Shown piece after piece: positions 43,479-53,970 of a stretch of DNA of 64,000 nucleotides. Positions within the stretch are counted from its first letter, which is position 1. The number at the start of each line of letters is the position of its first letter. Position numbers and translations under genes: made by a program. Below the pieces are notes generated by a model. It was not told where the DNA came from and searched no databases. It saw only the letters and a list, made by a program, of their open reading frames with translations. The DNA lies in contig JAFPZK010000016.1 in assembly GCA_017417315.1 (NCBI GenBank), forward strand, positions 145,869 to 209,868. The letters run 5' to 3'. Source of the DNA: Bacteroidales bacterium. Its GTDB lineage: Bacteria; Bacteroidota; Bacteroidia; Bacteroidales; UBA3824.

Positions 43479-43486
43479 TAACTTTG
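43479..43486 (+). promoter_or_regulatory. -7 promoter element of alaS
   Basis: TAACTTTG, exact consensus, 29 bp upstream; AAGGAA at 43501-43506 is a rare visible Shine-Dalgarno-like site. Confidence 0.6.
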
Positions 43487-43515
43487 CACAATAAATTTTT
43501 AAGGAATTTTTTAAA

Positions 43516-46140
43516 ATGATGACTTCAAAAGAAATACGCAAATCTTTCTTGGATTTTTTTGCGAAAAAAGACCATAAAATAGTGCCGAGCGCACCTATGG
43601 TAGTGAAAAACGACCCGACTTTGATGTTTACAAACGCGGGTATGAACCAGTTCAAAGACATTTTTTTGGGTAACGAACCCGCTAAATATTCTCGTGTCGC
43701 CGACTCTCAGAAATGTCTCCGCGTTTCAGGTAAGCACAACGACCTCGAAGAAGTAGGACACGATACCTATCATCATACTATGTTTGAGATGTTGGGCAAT
43801 TGGTCTTTCGGCGATTATTTCAAAAAAGAAATCATTGATTGGGCTTGGGAATATTTGACCGAAGTTGTTAAACTCGACAAAAACCGTCTTTACGCAACCG
43901 TTTTTGAAGGTTCAGCCGAAGAAAACCTTGCCGCTGACGAAGAAGCAAAAGGTTATTGGCTGAAACATCTTCCCGCAGAGCGCGTTATTATGGGCAACAA
44001 GCACGATAACTTTTGGGAAATGGGTGCAACCGGTCCTTGCGGTCCTTGCTCCGAAATCCATATCGATCTCCGCTCTGACGAAGAAAGGGCTAAAAAACCG
44101 GGCGTTGAACTCGTAAATCAATCTCACCCGCAGGTTATCGAAATTTGGAACTTGGTGTTCATGCAGTTCAACCGCAAGGCAGACGGAAGTCTTGAACCCC
44201 TTCCTGCAAAACACGTTGATACGGGAATGGGCTTTGAAAGACTTTGTATGGCACTTCAAGGCAAACAATCTAACTACGATACAGATATTTTCCAGCCTGT
44301 AATTCAGGAAATTGCAAGGCTGACTGGTATAAAATACGGTGCTAACGAAAAGACCGATGTCGCTATGAGGGTTATCGCTGACCATATCCGCGCAATTTCT
44401 TTTGCTATTGCTGACGGTCAACTTCCTTCAAACGCAAAAGCCGGCTACGTTATCCGCAGAATTTTGCGCCGTGCAGTCCGTTACGCTTACACATTCTTGA
44501 ATCAGTCTGATCCGTTTATGTATAAACTTTTGCCGGTGTTTACTTCTGTTATGGGCGAGGCTTATCCCGAACTCACCGCTCAAAAAGACATCATCGAAAA
44601 AGTTATCATCGAAGAAGAAACTTCTTTCTTGAAAACTTTGGAAACGGGCATAAAACTTCTTGACAAGGTTGTCGCAAAAGCAAAAAGCGAAAACAAAACC
44701 GAAATCGACGGTAAAACAGTTTTCGTTCTTTACGACACATTCGGTTTCCCGCTCGACTTAACCGAACTTATTTTGAAAGAAAACTCCATGACCTTGAACC
44801 AAAAAGAGTTTGAGGCAGAACTCGGTAAACAAAAAGAACGTTCTCGTCAGGACGCAAAAGTTGACTCTACCGACTGGGTTGAAGTTAACAGTTTCTCGAC
44901 CGAGGAGTTTACGGGTTATGACAATTTGGAAGAGACAGTAAAGATTTGGCGTTACCGTCAGGTTGAAACCAAGGGCAAAAAATATTTCCAACTTGTTTTC
45001 AACAAAACACCTTTTTACGGAGAAATGGGCGGTCAGACGGGCGACCAAGGTGTTTTGCAGAGTGCTGACGAAAAAGTCTATATCACTGATACTCAGAAAG
45101 AAAACGGCTTGTCAATCCATATCGTAAAAGAACTTCCGAAAAATTTGAACGCTGATTTCAAAGCAATAGTTAACGTAGAAAAACGTGCGGCTTCTGAGGC
45201 TAACCACTCTGCCACCCATTTGTTGGACGAGGCACTCAGAGAAATTCTCGGCAAACACGTTGAACAAAAAGGTTCTTTGGTTTGTCCTGAATATTTGCGT
45301 TTTGACTTCTCTCATTTTTCAAAACTTTCTGACGAAGAAATCGAAAAAGTGGAAAAATTCGTTAACGAAAAAATCCGCGAGGCGATTGCTTTGGAAGAAT
45401 ACCGCGACATGCCGATTGAAGAGGCTAAACAGAAGGGTGCTATTGCGCTTTTCGGTGAAAAATACGGCGACAAAGTCCGCGTTGTAAAATTCGGCTCGTC
45501 GGTAGAACTTTGCGGCGGTTGCCACACAAAAAATACCGGCAAAATCGGATTTTTCAAAATCATAACCGAGACGGCTATTGCTTCGGGTGTACGCAGAATC
45601 GAGGCTTTGACAGGTGCAGCAGCGGAAGACTTTTTGAGAAAACAATGCGCAATTACCTCAGAAATGAAACTGATGTTCAAGGCTAAAACCGAAGAAGCAG
45701 GTTTTGAGGCTGTTAAAGCGTTGATTGACGAAAATGCCGCTCTCAAAAAACAAATCGAGAACTTGCAGAGAGAAAAACTCGTTTCGGTAAAAGACACTTT
45801 ATTAAATAAGGTGAAACAGGTTAACGGCTTAAACGTTATCGCCGAACTTGTAAAAGTTGACAACAAGGATTTGTTGAAAGACCTTTCTTTCCAACTCCGT
45901 CAGCAGGTAGAAAACTCATTCATCGTTCTCGGTGCTGAAATCGACGGTAAGCCGACGTTATCAATTATAATTTCTGACAACGTTGTAAAAGAGCGCGGTC
46001 TCAACGCCGGACAAATCGTCCGCGAAGCCGGAAAAGAAATTCTCGGCGGCGGCGGCGGTCAGCCTTTCTACGCAACGGCAGGCGGAAAAAATCCCGCAGG
46101 CTTGCAGAAGGCAATAGAAGCAGCGGTAAATACGTTATAG
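43516..46140 (+). CDS. alaS: alanyl-tRNA synthetase
   Basis: 874 residues, full length. Class II catalytic domain with [51 protein letters not shown] and [20 protein letters not shown]; editing domain with [13 protein letters not shown] (zinc HxxxH) and CGGCHT; C-terminal DHHA1-type domain ending in [15 protein letters not shown]. Charges tRNA-Ala. A second in-frame ATG follows the first directly. The propeller-SpoIIE gene begins 7 bp after the stop and so may share its transcript. Confidence 0.98.
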   Translation: MMTSKEIRKSFLDFFAKKDHKIVPSAPMVVKNDPTLMFTNAGMNQFKDIFLGNEPAKYSRVADSQKCLRVSGKHNDLEEVGHDTYHHTMFEMLGNWSFGDYFKKEIIDWAWEYLTEVVKLDKNRLYATVFEGSAEENLAADEEAKGYWLKHLPAERVIMGNKHDNFWEMGATGPCGPCSEIHIDLRSDEERAKKPGVELVNQSHPQVIEIWNLVFMQFNRKADGSLEPLPAKHVDTGMGFERLCMALQGKQSNYDTDIFQPVIQEIARLTGIKYGANEKTDVAMRVIADHIRAISFAIADGQLPSNAKAGYVIRRILRRAVRYAYTFLNQSDPFMYKLLPVFTSVMGEAYPELTAQKDIIEKVIIEEETSFLKTLETGIKLLDKVVAKAKSENKTEIDGKTVFVLYDTFGFPLDLTELILKENSMTLNQKEFEAELGKQKERSRQDAKVDSTDWVEVNSFSTEEFTGYDNLEETVKIWRYRQVETKGKKYFQLVFNKTPFYGEMGGQTGDQGVLQSADEKVYITDTQKENGLSIHIVKELPKNLNADFKAIVNVEKRAASEANHSATHLLDEALREILGKHVEQKGSLVCPEYLRFDFSHFSKLSDEEIEKVEKFVNEKIREAIALEEYRDMPIEEAKQKGAIALFGEKYGDKVRVVKFGSSVELCGGCHTKNTGKIGFFKIITETAIASGVRRIEALTGAAAEDFLRKQCAITSEMKLMFKAKTEEAGFEAVKALIDENAALKKQIENLQREKLVSVKDTLLNKVKQVNGLNVIAELVKVDNKDLLKDLSFQLRQQVENSFIVLGAEIDGKPTLSIIISDNVVKERGLNAGQIVREAGKEILGGGGGQPFYATAGGKNPAGLQKAIEAAVNTL

Positions 46141-46147
46141 TTATAGA

Positions 46148-49100
46148 ATGAAAACGAATTACTACATATTATTATTAATGATTCTGTTTGTTTGTTTGGG
46201 CGGCGGTATTTCGCACGCCCAAATTAAACAAATAGGTACTCCGTACATAAAATTTTATAATCAAAATGATTTTCCGGCAAGCAAACAAAATTTCAGTATT
46301 CTTAACGATACTTGCGGAGTTATGTATTTCGGCAATACTGACGGTATTTTGGAGTTTGACGGAATAAAATGGAATTTGACAAGAACCAAAAAGTCAGCAG
46401 TAAGAGCGTTGGCTATTGACGAAAATGCAAATACGATTTATGTCGGCACGGCAAACGATTTCGGATATTTAAAACATGAAAAAAACGGAGCGGTCAATTA
46501 TTTTTCGTTGGTAGACACTTCGTTTAAAAATTATAAGCCGAGTATTTCTTCCGTAACGGTTTCTGAGACTGAGGGTGTTATTTTCGCTTCTGAAAAAATG
46601 CTTTACGTTTTGAAAGACGATTCCGTTAAAGAAATAAAACTTACTGAAAATCAATTAGCAAACGCTAAAAAAAACACGATGTTTAAGGGCGTTTTTAAGG
46701 CGGGAAACGAAATTTTCGTTAATCATACCGGCATCGGAATTATGAACCTTAAAAACGGAGTTCTTATCAAAAACAATCTTCTTGAAGTAGCGGGAACAGA
46801 TATTTATGCAGTAATTCAAGTTGCGGACAGTTTTTTGGTCGTTAACCGAGAAGAAGGTATTTTTTCTTTGAGATACGGTGTTTGCAAAAAACTTGACATT
46901 CCGCTTAACGCATTGATTCATAATGAAGTATATTCAGTATTAAGGCTTCATGACGGAAGTTTTGCTTTCGGTACGACCTCAAAAGGTATTATCATAACGG
47001 ATAAAAATCTAAAAATCATTAAATCAGGGCTTTTGACGGGTATGTCGATAAGTTCGCTTTATGAGGATTCTAACAATTTGCTTTGGGTGGCAGGTGATAT
47101 AGGAATTGCTATAATTGACTTATATTCACCATTTTCTAAGTTTGAAAATTCAGTAACGGGCATTTCAAAAAGTATCCGTTCGGTTATAAAACAAAACGGA
47201 AAACTTTACATCGGAACTGACGCTATTTATGTCTGCGATATTGATTCTCTGAAAAAACCGCGTTTCAAAGAACTTAAAAACGCTAACGGCAGAAGTAACG
47301 TTTGGCGTTTGGATACTTTGAACGGACTTATTATCGGCGGAACAAATACGGGACTTATCACGATAAAAGATCAAAAACTTACAAACGTAGACAAGGGTAG
47401 AAATATTTTTAATTTTGCTTCGCCGAACAATAATCCTAACCTTTTGGTTGCTGTCGGCGGCAACGGCTTTTCGGTTTATGAAAACAAAAACGGAAACTGG
47501 GCATATAAAAACGGTGCGGAAGGCTTTGATATAAAGGTCAGAAACATTGAAACTGATAAAAACGGAAATTTTTGGGTTTCAGAAAAAAGCAAGGGTGTCT
47601 ACAAAATCAATTTCAACGAAGATTATAATTATGTCCGTCATGTCAACAATTATGACAAAGACAAAGGTTTGCCGGACGATATAAGCAATTATCTTTTCAA
47701 CACGGGCAAAGAACTTGTTTTCGGAACGCCGGACGGCTTTTATAAATATAATCAGGATTCTGACAAATTCCTTAATTATAAGGAATTTAACGCCTCTTTC
47801 GGTAATAAAGGCGGTTATGAAATGATGTATGTTGACGATAAAGAAAATATTTGGATAAAAAGAGTTGTCAGCAGCCGCAAAGATCCGAGTATTCAGCATT
47901 GGCTTTTAGAGCGTTACACTTTTAAGGGCGATAGTATGGTAGAATGTCAGTCGGGACGTTTTATGCCTTATATGGACAATATTTATTCTGTGGCTTCTAT
48001 CGGTAATGACTGTTATATAATCGGTAATCAGGACGGATTTATCCATTATGACGAAAAGATTAAGAAAGATTTTTCTGCTCCGTACAAAGCCTTGATTCGC
48101 GGAATTGAAAATATTTACAACGATTCGGTAATTGTAGGGGCTAATTACAGCGGCAAAACGATTTCGATACCATATTCAGAACGAAGCATCAGAATAGAGT
48201 TTGCGGCTTCGAGTTATGAATATCCTGAGTTCTTACGTTTTAAGACTTTTTTGGAAAACAATGATGACGATTGGACGGATTTTAGAACGGAAACCAAAAA
48301 AGAATATTCTAACCTTTGGCCCGGAACGTATATTTTTCACGTTGTTGCCACTAATTGTTTTGCTCAGGAAAGTCAGGAGGCTACGATAACAATCCGTATT
48401 CTTGCACCGTGGTATTTAACTATTTGGGCGATAATATTTTATGTTTTGCTTTTGGCGTTGGTCGTTTGGCTTATTATAAAAGCGTACACTAAGAAACTTG
48501 TCCGCGACAAACACAAACTTGAACAGATTGTTGAAGAACGTACATCTGAAATCCGTCAGCAAAGCAAACTCATTATGGAAAAAAATGAGGAAATTATCGA
48601 GAAAAACAAAAGCATTACTGACAGTATTGAATACGCTTTGCATATTCAGCAGGCTATGTTGCCGTTAAAAGACAAAATTGACAACGCTTTGCCTATTAAC
48701 TTTATCCTCTACCGTCCCAAAGATATTGTCAGCGGTGATTATTATTGGTTTGCCGAAACTGACAAAAAAATCATCATCACGGCGGCTGACTGTACGGGAC
48801 ACGGCGTTCCGGGAGCATTCATGAGTATGATTGGTTCGCAGATTTTGACGGAAATCGTTACTGACGGCATAACCTCGGCTGACGAGATTTTAACGAATCA
48901 GAATTTCAGAATACGCAAAGCCTTGAAACAGGATACGACTGAAAATCACGACGGTATGGATATGGCACTTTGTTCTATTGACAAAGAAACGCATTTGGTG
49001 GAATATGCCGGCGCAAAAAATCCGCTGATTTACATTCAGAACGGTGAAATTACGACCATTAAAGCGGATAAACAAGGCATTGGCGGCGATCAGATTCAGG

Positions 49101-49360
49101 AGAATTTCCATTATACCAAACATGAGGTTCAGCCTGACGGAAACACTTGGTTTTATATGTTTTCTGACGGTTACGAAGACCAGTTCGGCGGACCTGACGG
49201 CAAGAAATTCAAAATTAAAAATCTCCGTGAACTGATTTTTAAGATTCACGACGAGCCGCCTGAGAAACAGCGCGAAATCTTAAATCAAACCATCGAAGAC
49301 TGGATTGGTAAAGACGGTGAACAAACCGATGATATAATTTTGATGGGATTTAAATTATAA
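46148..49360 (+). CDS. two-component-propeller / Y_Y_Y / SpoIIE serine phosphatase
   Basis: 1070 residues. Signal peptide ending GGGISHAQ. Residues about 30-680 form periplasmic beta-propeller repeats of the two-component-regulator type (GVMYFGNTDGILEFDG, LLWVAGDIGIAIIDLYSP, GNFWVSEKSKGVYKI), then a Y_Y_Y domain (about 690-765), membrane helix YLTIWAIIFYVLLLALVVWL, coiled coil and SIEYALHIQQAML, and SpoIIE domain (KDIVSGDYYWFAETDKK, AADCTGHGVPGAFMSMIG, FSDGYEDQFGG). The sensor half is that of hybrid two-component systems for glycan sensing, here joined to a phosphatase instead of a kinase. Confidence 0.92.
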   Translation: MKTNYYILLLMILFVCLGGGISHAQIKQIGTPYIKFYNQNDFPASKQNFSILNDTCGVMYFGNTDGILEFDGIKWNLTRTKKSAVRALAIDENANTIYVGTANDFGYLKHEKNGAVNYFSLVDTSFKNYKPSISSVTVSETEGVIFASEKMLYVLKDDSVKEIKLTENQLANAKKNTMFKGVFKAGNEIFVNHTGIGIMNLKNGVLIKNNLLEVAGTDIYAVIQVADSFLVVNREEGIFSLRYGVCKKLDIPLNALIHNEVYSVLRLHDGSFAFGTTSKGIIITDKNLKIIKSGLLTGMSISSLYEDSNNLLWVAGDIGIAIIDLYSPFSKFENSVTGISKSIRSVIKQNGKLYIGTDAIYVCDIDSLKKPRFKELKNANGRSNVWRLDTLNGLIIGGTNTGLITIKDQKLTNVDKGRNIFNFASPNNNPNLLVAVGGNGFSVYENKNGNWAYKNGAEGFDIKVRNIETDKNGNFWVSEKSKGVYKINFNEDYNYVRHVNNYDKDKGLPDDISNYLFNTGKELVFGTPDGFYKYNQDSDKFLNYKEFNASFGNKGGYEMMYVDDKENIWIKRVVSSRKDPSIQHWLLERYTFKGDSMVECQSGRFMPYMDNIYSVASIGNDCYIIGNQDGFIHYDEKIKKDFSAPYKALIRGIENIYNDSVIVGANYSGKTISIPYSERSIRIEFAASSYEYPEFLRFKTFLENNDDDWTDFRTETKKEYSNLWPGTYIFHVVATNCFAQESQEATITIRILAPWYLTIWAIIFYVLLLALVVWLIIKAYTKKLVRDKHKLEQIVEERTSEIRQQSKLIMEKNEEIIEKNKSITDSIEYALHIQQAMLPLKDKIDNALPINFILYRPKDIVSGDYYWFAETDKKIIITAADCTGHGVPGAFMSMIGSQILTEIVTDGITSADEILTNQNFRIRKALKQDTTENHDGMDMALCSIDKETHLVEYAGAKNPLIYIQNGEITTIKADKQGIGGDQIQENFHYTKHEVQPDGNTWFYMFSDGYEDQFGGPDGKKFKIKNLRELIFKIHDEPPEKQREILNQTIEDWIGKDGEQTDDIILMGFKL

Positions 49361-49369
49361 AAAAAACGG

Positions 49370-49419
49370 CTGTGTAAAAAGTAAATATCTTATTTTTTAC
49401 ACAGGCTTTCTTATTTTTT
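49370..49419 (+). terminator. terminator after the propeller-SpoIIE gene
   Basis: CTGTGTAAAAA (49370-49380) pairs with TTTTTACACAG (49394-49404), followed by a T-rich run. The rest of the gap to 49655 has no ORF, only AT-rich sequence and a promoter box. Confidence 0.8.
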
Positions 49420-49622
49420 TACTGACGTGCCTGAATTTTTTGTAGCCAATGCACATCTTTATCTTTCCGAATTTTATTTCTGTATTTTTTAGGTGGGGTA
49501 GGGACTTTTTAGATAATCCTTACTTGATTATATGTCATTGTTGAAAACAGATTTGTTATCGAAATTAATGTTAACGTTACAAAAAAAAAAAAAAACTTTA
49601 CATTTAGTACTGATTTTTTAAA

Positions 49623-49630
49623 TATTTTTG
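49623..49630 (+). promoter_or_regulatory. -7 promoter element of the surface lipoprotein run
   Basis: TATTTTTG, exact consensus, 25 bp upstream of the ATG at 49656. It is the only clear promoter seen before the chain of same-strand genes to 55134. Confidence 0.6.
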
Positions 49631-49655
49631 CATATTAAATGTCAAGGTAGCGAGC

Positions 49656-50477
49656 ATGAAACGGTTTGTGTTTGTAACGGTATTATGTGTGTGTTTTGGT
49701 TGTGGCGAAAAGACTATATCTGTTAGTAATGAGGGTGTGTTTGATAATGACACCGTAGTTGCTGAGGATATAGTATCTATGCTGAGCCATAATACTGCGG
49801 TGTCGTTAAAACATAAGGTTATATCAAGCTGTCTTAATTTTGTTGATGTTAGTGGCGACACAGATTATGAATCTGTCTATATCAATGATCCAATTTGTTT
49901 TGTGAACTGTGTTTTCCTTGATAGTGTTCGCGCATTTGATAGCAATAGGTATTGTGTATTTAATAAAAAGGTGTGTTTTAATCAGTGCGAATTTAAAAGC
50001 GGAATATGTTTTCGTCAGAGCGATTTCCGCGATAAATTTCGTATTGACCTTTCAAGAATTGAGGGAAAGTCCGATTTTGCATCGGCAGTGTTTCGTGGCA
50101 GTGCCGACTTTACTTCGGTCAATTTTATGGATAATGCGCTGTTTTTGTGCAACGTGTTCTTAATGGATGCATGTTTCCGTAAGTCGCTGTTTAAACGGTC
50201 GGCATTGTTTCAACATTCGCAGTTTGCTAACGGAGTGAGTTTTGAGGATTCGTATTTTTATGGCTACACCGAGTTTAGTGTGGTTAACGTTGGTTACGAG
50301 GCTGATTTTCAACACTGTACTTTCGCTGGTAATGCTTATTTTATTAAATCGTTGTTTCTGAGAGAATTAATTTTGGAAGGATGCTGTTTCCGGCACGGTT
50401 TAGAGTTCCAAGACAATATTACGCTCGCCAAAATACTAAAAGATGATACAGCAAAAATAAATATAATAACCAATTAA
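49656..50477 (+). CDS. lipoprotein with pentapeptide-like repeats
   Basis: 273 residues. Lipobox CFGC (Cys16). From about residue 90 on there is a five-residue rhythm with F at the centre (FNQCEFKSGICFRQSDF, ADFTSVNFMDNALFLCNVF, FADGVSF-like units), as in right-handed pentapeptide-repeat helices, though the repeats are irregular and Cys/Phe rich. Probably a secreted structural or binding protein. First gene of the lipoprotein run; the next start lies 12 bp after its stop. Confidence 0.7.
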   Translation: MKRFVFVTVLCVCFGCGEKTISVSNEGVFDNDTVVAEDIVSMLSHNTAVSLKHKVISSCLNFVDVSGDTDYESVYINDPICFVNCVFLDSVRAFDSNRYCVFNKKVCFNQCEFKSGICFRQSDFRDKFRIDLSRIEGKSDFASAVFRGSADFTSVNFMDNALFLCNVFLMDACFRKSLFKRSALFQHSQFANGVSFEDSYFYGYTEFSVVNVGYEADFQHCTFAGNAYFIKSLFLRELILEGCCFRHGLEFQDNITLAKILKDDTAKINIITN

Positions 50478-50489
50478 AAAATGTTGACT

Positions 50490-52199
50490 ATGAAAATATC
50501 AAAGATTATGCTTTTGTTGCTTTCTGCTTCTGTGATTGCCGGATTTGCATCGTGTAGCGATGATGACGATGGTAACGAACAAAACAATAAGCAGGAACCC
50601 CAAAAAGAGGAACCTAAAAAAGAGGAACCTAATCCCACACCCGACCCTGTTACACCAGTTTCCGACACTTATAGTACCGGCTATTTTGTCGATGATGCAA
50701 GTAATATTGTAAAAGATTTTTTACCTGTTAGTTATGGAGCAGGTTTTGAGGGTGTTATGCCAACAGAAATAGACCTTACACAGTATATGCCACCCATAGG
50801 AGACCAAGATGTTTACGGCACATGTGTTGCTTGGTCGTTGGCATACAACTACCGTTCGTATCTTAGGGCAAAGGCAGGCAAACTAACCAAAAGTCAACTT
50901 GCTGACCCAACATACCAATTTTCGCCAAAGGATTTGTTTTATGCTATTGACAAGTCTAAAAAGGGCGAAAATGGTGATTATTGTAATGGTACAAATTTTC
51001 AGCCTGCTTTTGAAGTTATGCAAGACCGAGGTGTGGCAACCCTTGCTACTGTACCATATACTGATATGAACAAGTGTGAAAATAAACCCGAAGCGGCTTG
51101 GACACGTGAAGCTAACGAATACAAAATATCTGAATGGTTTAATATTGATAAAAACCGCATTAATAAGAACGGTGCCGATGAACTTAAAGCCTATCTATGT
51201 ACAGGAAAGCCAATTGCATTAGGTGCAAGGCTTTATAAGTCGTTTAAAAATTATAAGGGAGGTGTTCTTAGTAGTCAAACTGATGGTTATTGGGGACTTC
51301 ATGCTATGCTTATTTGCGGTTACGATGATAACAAACAGGCGTTTAAAGTGGTCAATTCGTGGGGTACTAAATGGGGCGACAAAGGCTATCTTTGGGTAGA
51401 TTACGACTATATGGTAGATGAGTTTGTTAGCAAGGATAGTAAAGGTAACTACAACTTTTATGTGGCTTACAGCAAAGACCGCGAGGTAATTATTGACGAT
51501 GATGATGACATTGTTGACGATGATGACCTTGTAGAAGAATACGACCTTGCGGTAAGCAAAGTAAGTTTTAAAGATTATTATGCCGATGGTGACCCCGATT
51601 CCGACGACCCTACTTGGCGTACAATAGAATTTAACGTTTACAACGCTGGCAAAACAGTTGTGCCCAGTTCAAAAAAATGGCAAGTGGTAGCCCTTATTTA
51701 TAATGCTTATAATGCCGACGACCGACAATATCTGCAACTTGTTCGCTATACCGACGAGTTTGGTTCGCAGGGCGAACGTTGCAAAAAATGGACTAATGGC
51801 ATGGGTTACGGCAATCCCGAAACGGTTACATCTATCAAAAGTGAAGGTTATGCATGGTGCAATGTTGATTTGCAAAGTGGACAGGGAGCTGCCGAAGCTC
51901 TATCGGGTAAGAAAAATGGGCGTTTTGCATGGCCTGTACGTATGGAAATCGATAAGCAGTTGCTCAATGGCGATTACTACATTCAAATTATTGCCGATTA
52001 TGGTAATGTTCTTAACGAACGTTGCCGTGACAATAATGTAGTGCATATTTCTGCCGATGATGGAGGTCCGTTGCACATTGTTAATGGTGTTATTAAAAAC
52101 GTATCTACTAAAAAGTTAGGTATAAAAGTCGCTAATGGTACTGTTACTAATTCAAATGCTATTTCCGGCTCAAAGCCTCCATTTATAACTTTTGATTAA
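50490..52199 (+). CDS. papain-like C1 peptidase, surface lipoprotein
   Basis: 569 residues from the ATG at 50490 (an ATG three codons earlier is less likely). Lipobox FASC (Cys22) followed by SDDDDGNE, a strong surface-export signal, then a Pro/Glu-rich linker. Peptidase domain about 90-330 with Gln106, nucleophile Cys112 (YGTCVAWSLAYNY), His271 (GLHAMLICGYDD) and Asn289 (VVNSWGTKWGDKGY): the full papain triad. An acidic tract KDREVIIDDDDDIVDDDD joins it to a C-terminal beta domain (about 355-560) resembling CARDB or Ig-like modules. A cysteine protease displayed on the cell surface. Confidence 0.9.
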   Translation: MKISKIMLLLLSASVIAGFASCSDDDDGNEQNNKQEPQKEEPKKEEPNPTPDPVTPVSDTYSTGYFVDDASNIVKDFLPVSYGAGFEGVMPTEIDLTQYMPPIGDQDVYGTCVAWSLAYNYRSYLRAKAGKLTKSQLADPTYQFSPKDLFYAIDKSKKGENGDYCNGTNFQPAFEVMQDRGVATLATVPYTDMNKCENKPEAAWTREANEYKISEWFNIDKNRINKNGADELKAYLCTGKPIALGARLYKSFKNYKGGVLSSQTDGYWGLHAMLICGYDDNKQAFKVVNSWGTKWGDKGYLWVDYDYMVDEFVSKDSKGNYNFYVAYSKDREVIIDDDDDIVDDDDLVEEYDLAVSKVSFKDYYADGDPDSDDPTWRTIEFNVYNAGKTVVPSSKKWQVVALIYNAYNADDRQYLQLVRYTDEFGSQGERCKKWTNGMGYGNPETVTSIKSEGYAWCNVDLQSGQGAAEALSGKKNGRFAWPVRMEIDKQLLNGDYYIQIIADYGNVLNERCRDNNVVHISADDGGPLHIVNGVIKNVSTKKLGIKVANGTVTNSNAISGSKPPFITFD

Positions 52200-52220
52200 T
52201 AACTTTAAAAACTTGTAATT

Positions 52221-53948
52221 ATGAAAATCAAGACATTTAACTTATTGCTTGTTCTTTCACTCGTTTTTGCGTTAGGTGTGGGCTGCGATGATGGCGGCGA
52301 CGATACTCCTGAAAAAGAAAACACCAAGAAAGAAAACACCGATAACAAGCAGTCGAAAAACAACTCCGATGATCCCAAGTTTAGCGATGTAAAAGACTTG
52401 GATATTATCGACGATGACGATGAAAAAGACGAAGACAAAGATGATGACAAAGACGATGATATTGTCAATGACATCATCAACAACACACTCAATTTTCTCT
52501 GTTTTACCGCCCAAGAACCAAATTCCACAGTTGAACTTGATGGAGCGTTGGCAGGTAAGAAACTAAAATATTCTACTGATGGACTTAATTGGAACGATTA
52601 TACATCGGCTAAGTCTATAACATTGCAACGCACTGGCGATAAGGTCTTTTTTGCCGGACATAACCCCGCTGGACTCAATAATCGAAATTCCTGTGTTCTA
52701 TTCGACGTATCGGGACGTGTTGCAGTTTCGGGCGATGTAATGACACTTGTCGATTATACTCAAAAAACATCTGTAATACCAAACAATTACTGTTTTTACA
52801 AACTATTCAGTGGTTGTCAAGGCATTGTTAATGCACCTGCCATGACTGCAACGTCTCTTAAAGATTACTGCTATTGTTCTATGTTTGAGGGGTGTACAAA
52901 CCTGAAAACTGCGGGAGAACTATCGGCGGCAACTCTTGCACCAAACTGCTACGAGGCTATGTTTCGCAGTTCTGCGCTCGAAACCGCGCCTATAATTGCA
53001 GCTACAACACTTGCCGAAAACTGCTGTACAAGTATGTTTGAAAACTGCACAATGCTTCGTAAATCGCCCGAACTTATGGTTAAAACCCTTGCATCGGGAT
53101 GTTATGTGCGTATGTTCCGTGGTTGTACAAGTCTTGAAAAAATATCTGTTGGCTTTTCTTCGTGGGGCAACGGATACACCACAAACTGGACCTACGGCAT
53201 AAATACTACTGGCACGTTAATATGTCCAGAATCTTTACCAGCAAAATCTGATAACACTGGCACTTATATTCCAAAAAATTGGACTAAGAATGGTGGAGAT
53301 TCCGATGATGATAACAACGATGATGATAACTCAGATGACGATGTAGTTGACGATGACGTTGATAATGGCGAACTGATGCCCGACCAAGATAATTATTGGG
53401 ATAATACTCTTAAAAAGGTGTTTTCGTGTCGTTACAACAATAAGATAATAGCCCTTTATAAAAGTATCGACTTTGACGATTATCGCACAAATGGCGATAA
53501 TAAGAAATTTTATCGCACAAAACTATATCTGAATATTGGCAATACGCGAACTCTTGTTGCAGACGATATTTACACCGACGATAATTATGGAAACTTTATG
53601 CTACCCTGTATGTTGATAGAATCAAGCACAGATGAAATAAGCGTTTATTCTAATTCTAAGGATGTTGGCGGTAGTTATAAAATGAGCGGCTATGTATACA
53701 AGTTTGATATTTTGGGTCAAAAGATTGATACCCAAGTACTTTTTACAAGTGCAAATTGGGGTTGGTATTCTCGTTTTGCTATTGTTGACGGAGACGTGGT
53801 ATTGTTGCATTTTTCTTTTATGAATTATTACGCCGTGCAGTCGAATCGTACTTCCGATGGCTCGTGGAATTACCAAAAACTTGGCTCAATCAATCCCGAC
53901 CCTTACAATACAGAATCAAGAAAATATAATAAAATACTTATAAATTAA
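52221..53948 (+). CDS. BspA-like repeat lipoprotein
   Basis: 575 residues. Lipobox VGC (about Cys22) followed by DDGGDD; acidic linker with VKDLDIIDDDDEKDEDK. Repeats of the form CYxxMFxGCTxL (YCYCSMFEGCTNLKTA, NCYEAMFRSSALETAP, NCCTSMFENCTMLRKSP, GCYVRMFRGCTSLEKI) cover about 185-315 and are those of BspA-like/DUF285-type surface proteins of gut Bacteroidales. A second Asp-rich linker (about 355-375) leads to a C-terminal domain of about 190 residues of unknown fold. Likely an adhesin or ligand-binding protein. Confidence 0.82.
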   Translation: MKIKTFNLLLVLSLVFALGVGCDDGGDDTPEKENTKKENTDNKQSKNNSDDPKFSDVKDLDIIDDDDEKDEDKDDDKDDDIVNDIINNTLNFLCFTAQEPNSTVELDGALAGKKLKYSTDGLNWNDYTSAKSITLQRTGDKVFFAGHNPAGLNNRNSCVLFDVSGRVAVSGDVMTLVDYTQKTSVIPNNYCFYKLFSGCQGIVNAPAMTATSLKDYCYCSMFEGCTNLKTAGELSAATLAPNCYEAMFRSSALETAPIIAATTLAENCCTSMFENCTMLRKSPELMVKTLASGCYVRMFRGCTSLEKISVGFSSWGNGYTTNWTYGINTTGTLICPESLPAKSDNTGTYIPKNWTKNGGDSDDDNNDDDNSDDDVVDDDVDNGELMPDQDNYWDNTLKKVFSCRYNNKIIALYKSIDFDDYRTNGDNKKFYRTKLYLNIGNTRTLVADDIYTDDNYGNFMLPCMLIESSTDEISVYSNSKDVGGSYKMSGYVYKFDILGQKIDTQVLFTSANWGWYSRFAIVDGDVVLLHFSFMNYYAVQSNRTSDGSWNYQKLGSINPDPYNTESRKYNKILIN

Positions 53949-53970
53949 TAACTTAAAAAACTTAATTACC

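Noticed and set aside
43912..44421. 169-codon frame antisense to alaS
   Set aside because: Antisense to conserved alaS motifs; no independent support.
45312..45866. 184-codon frame antisense to the 3' part of alaS
   Set aside because: Shadow of the coding sense strand.
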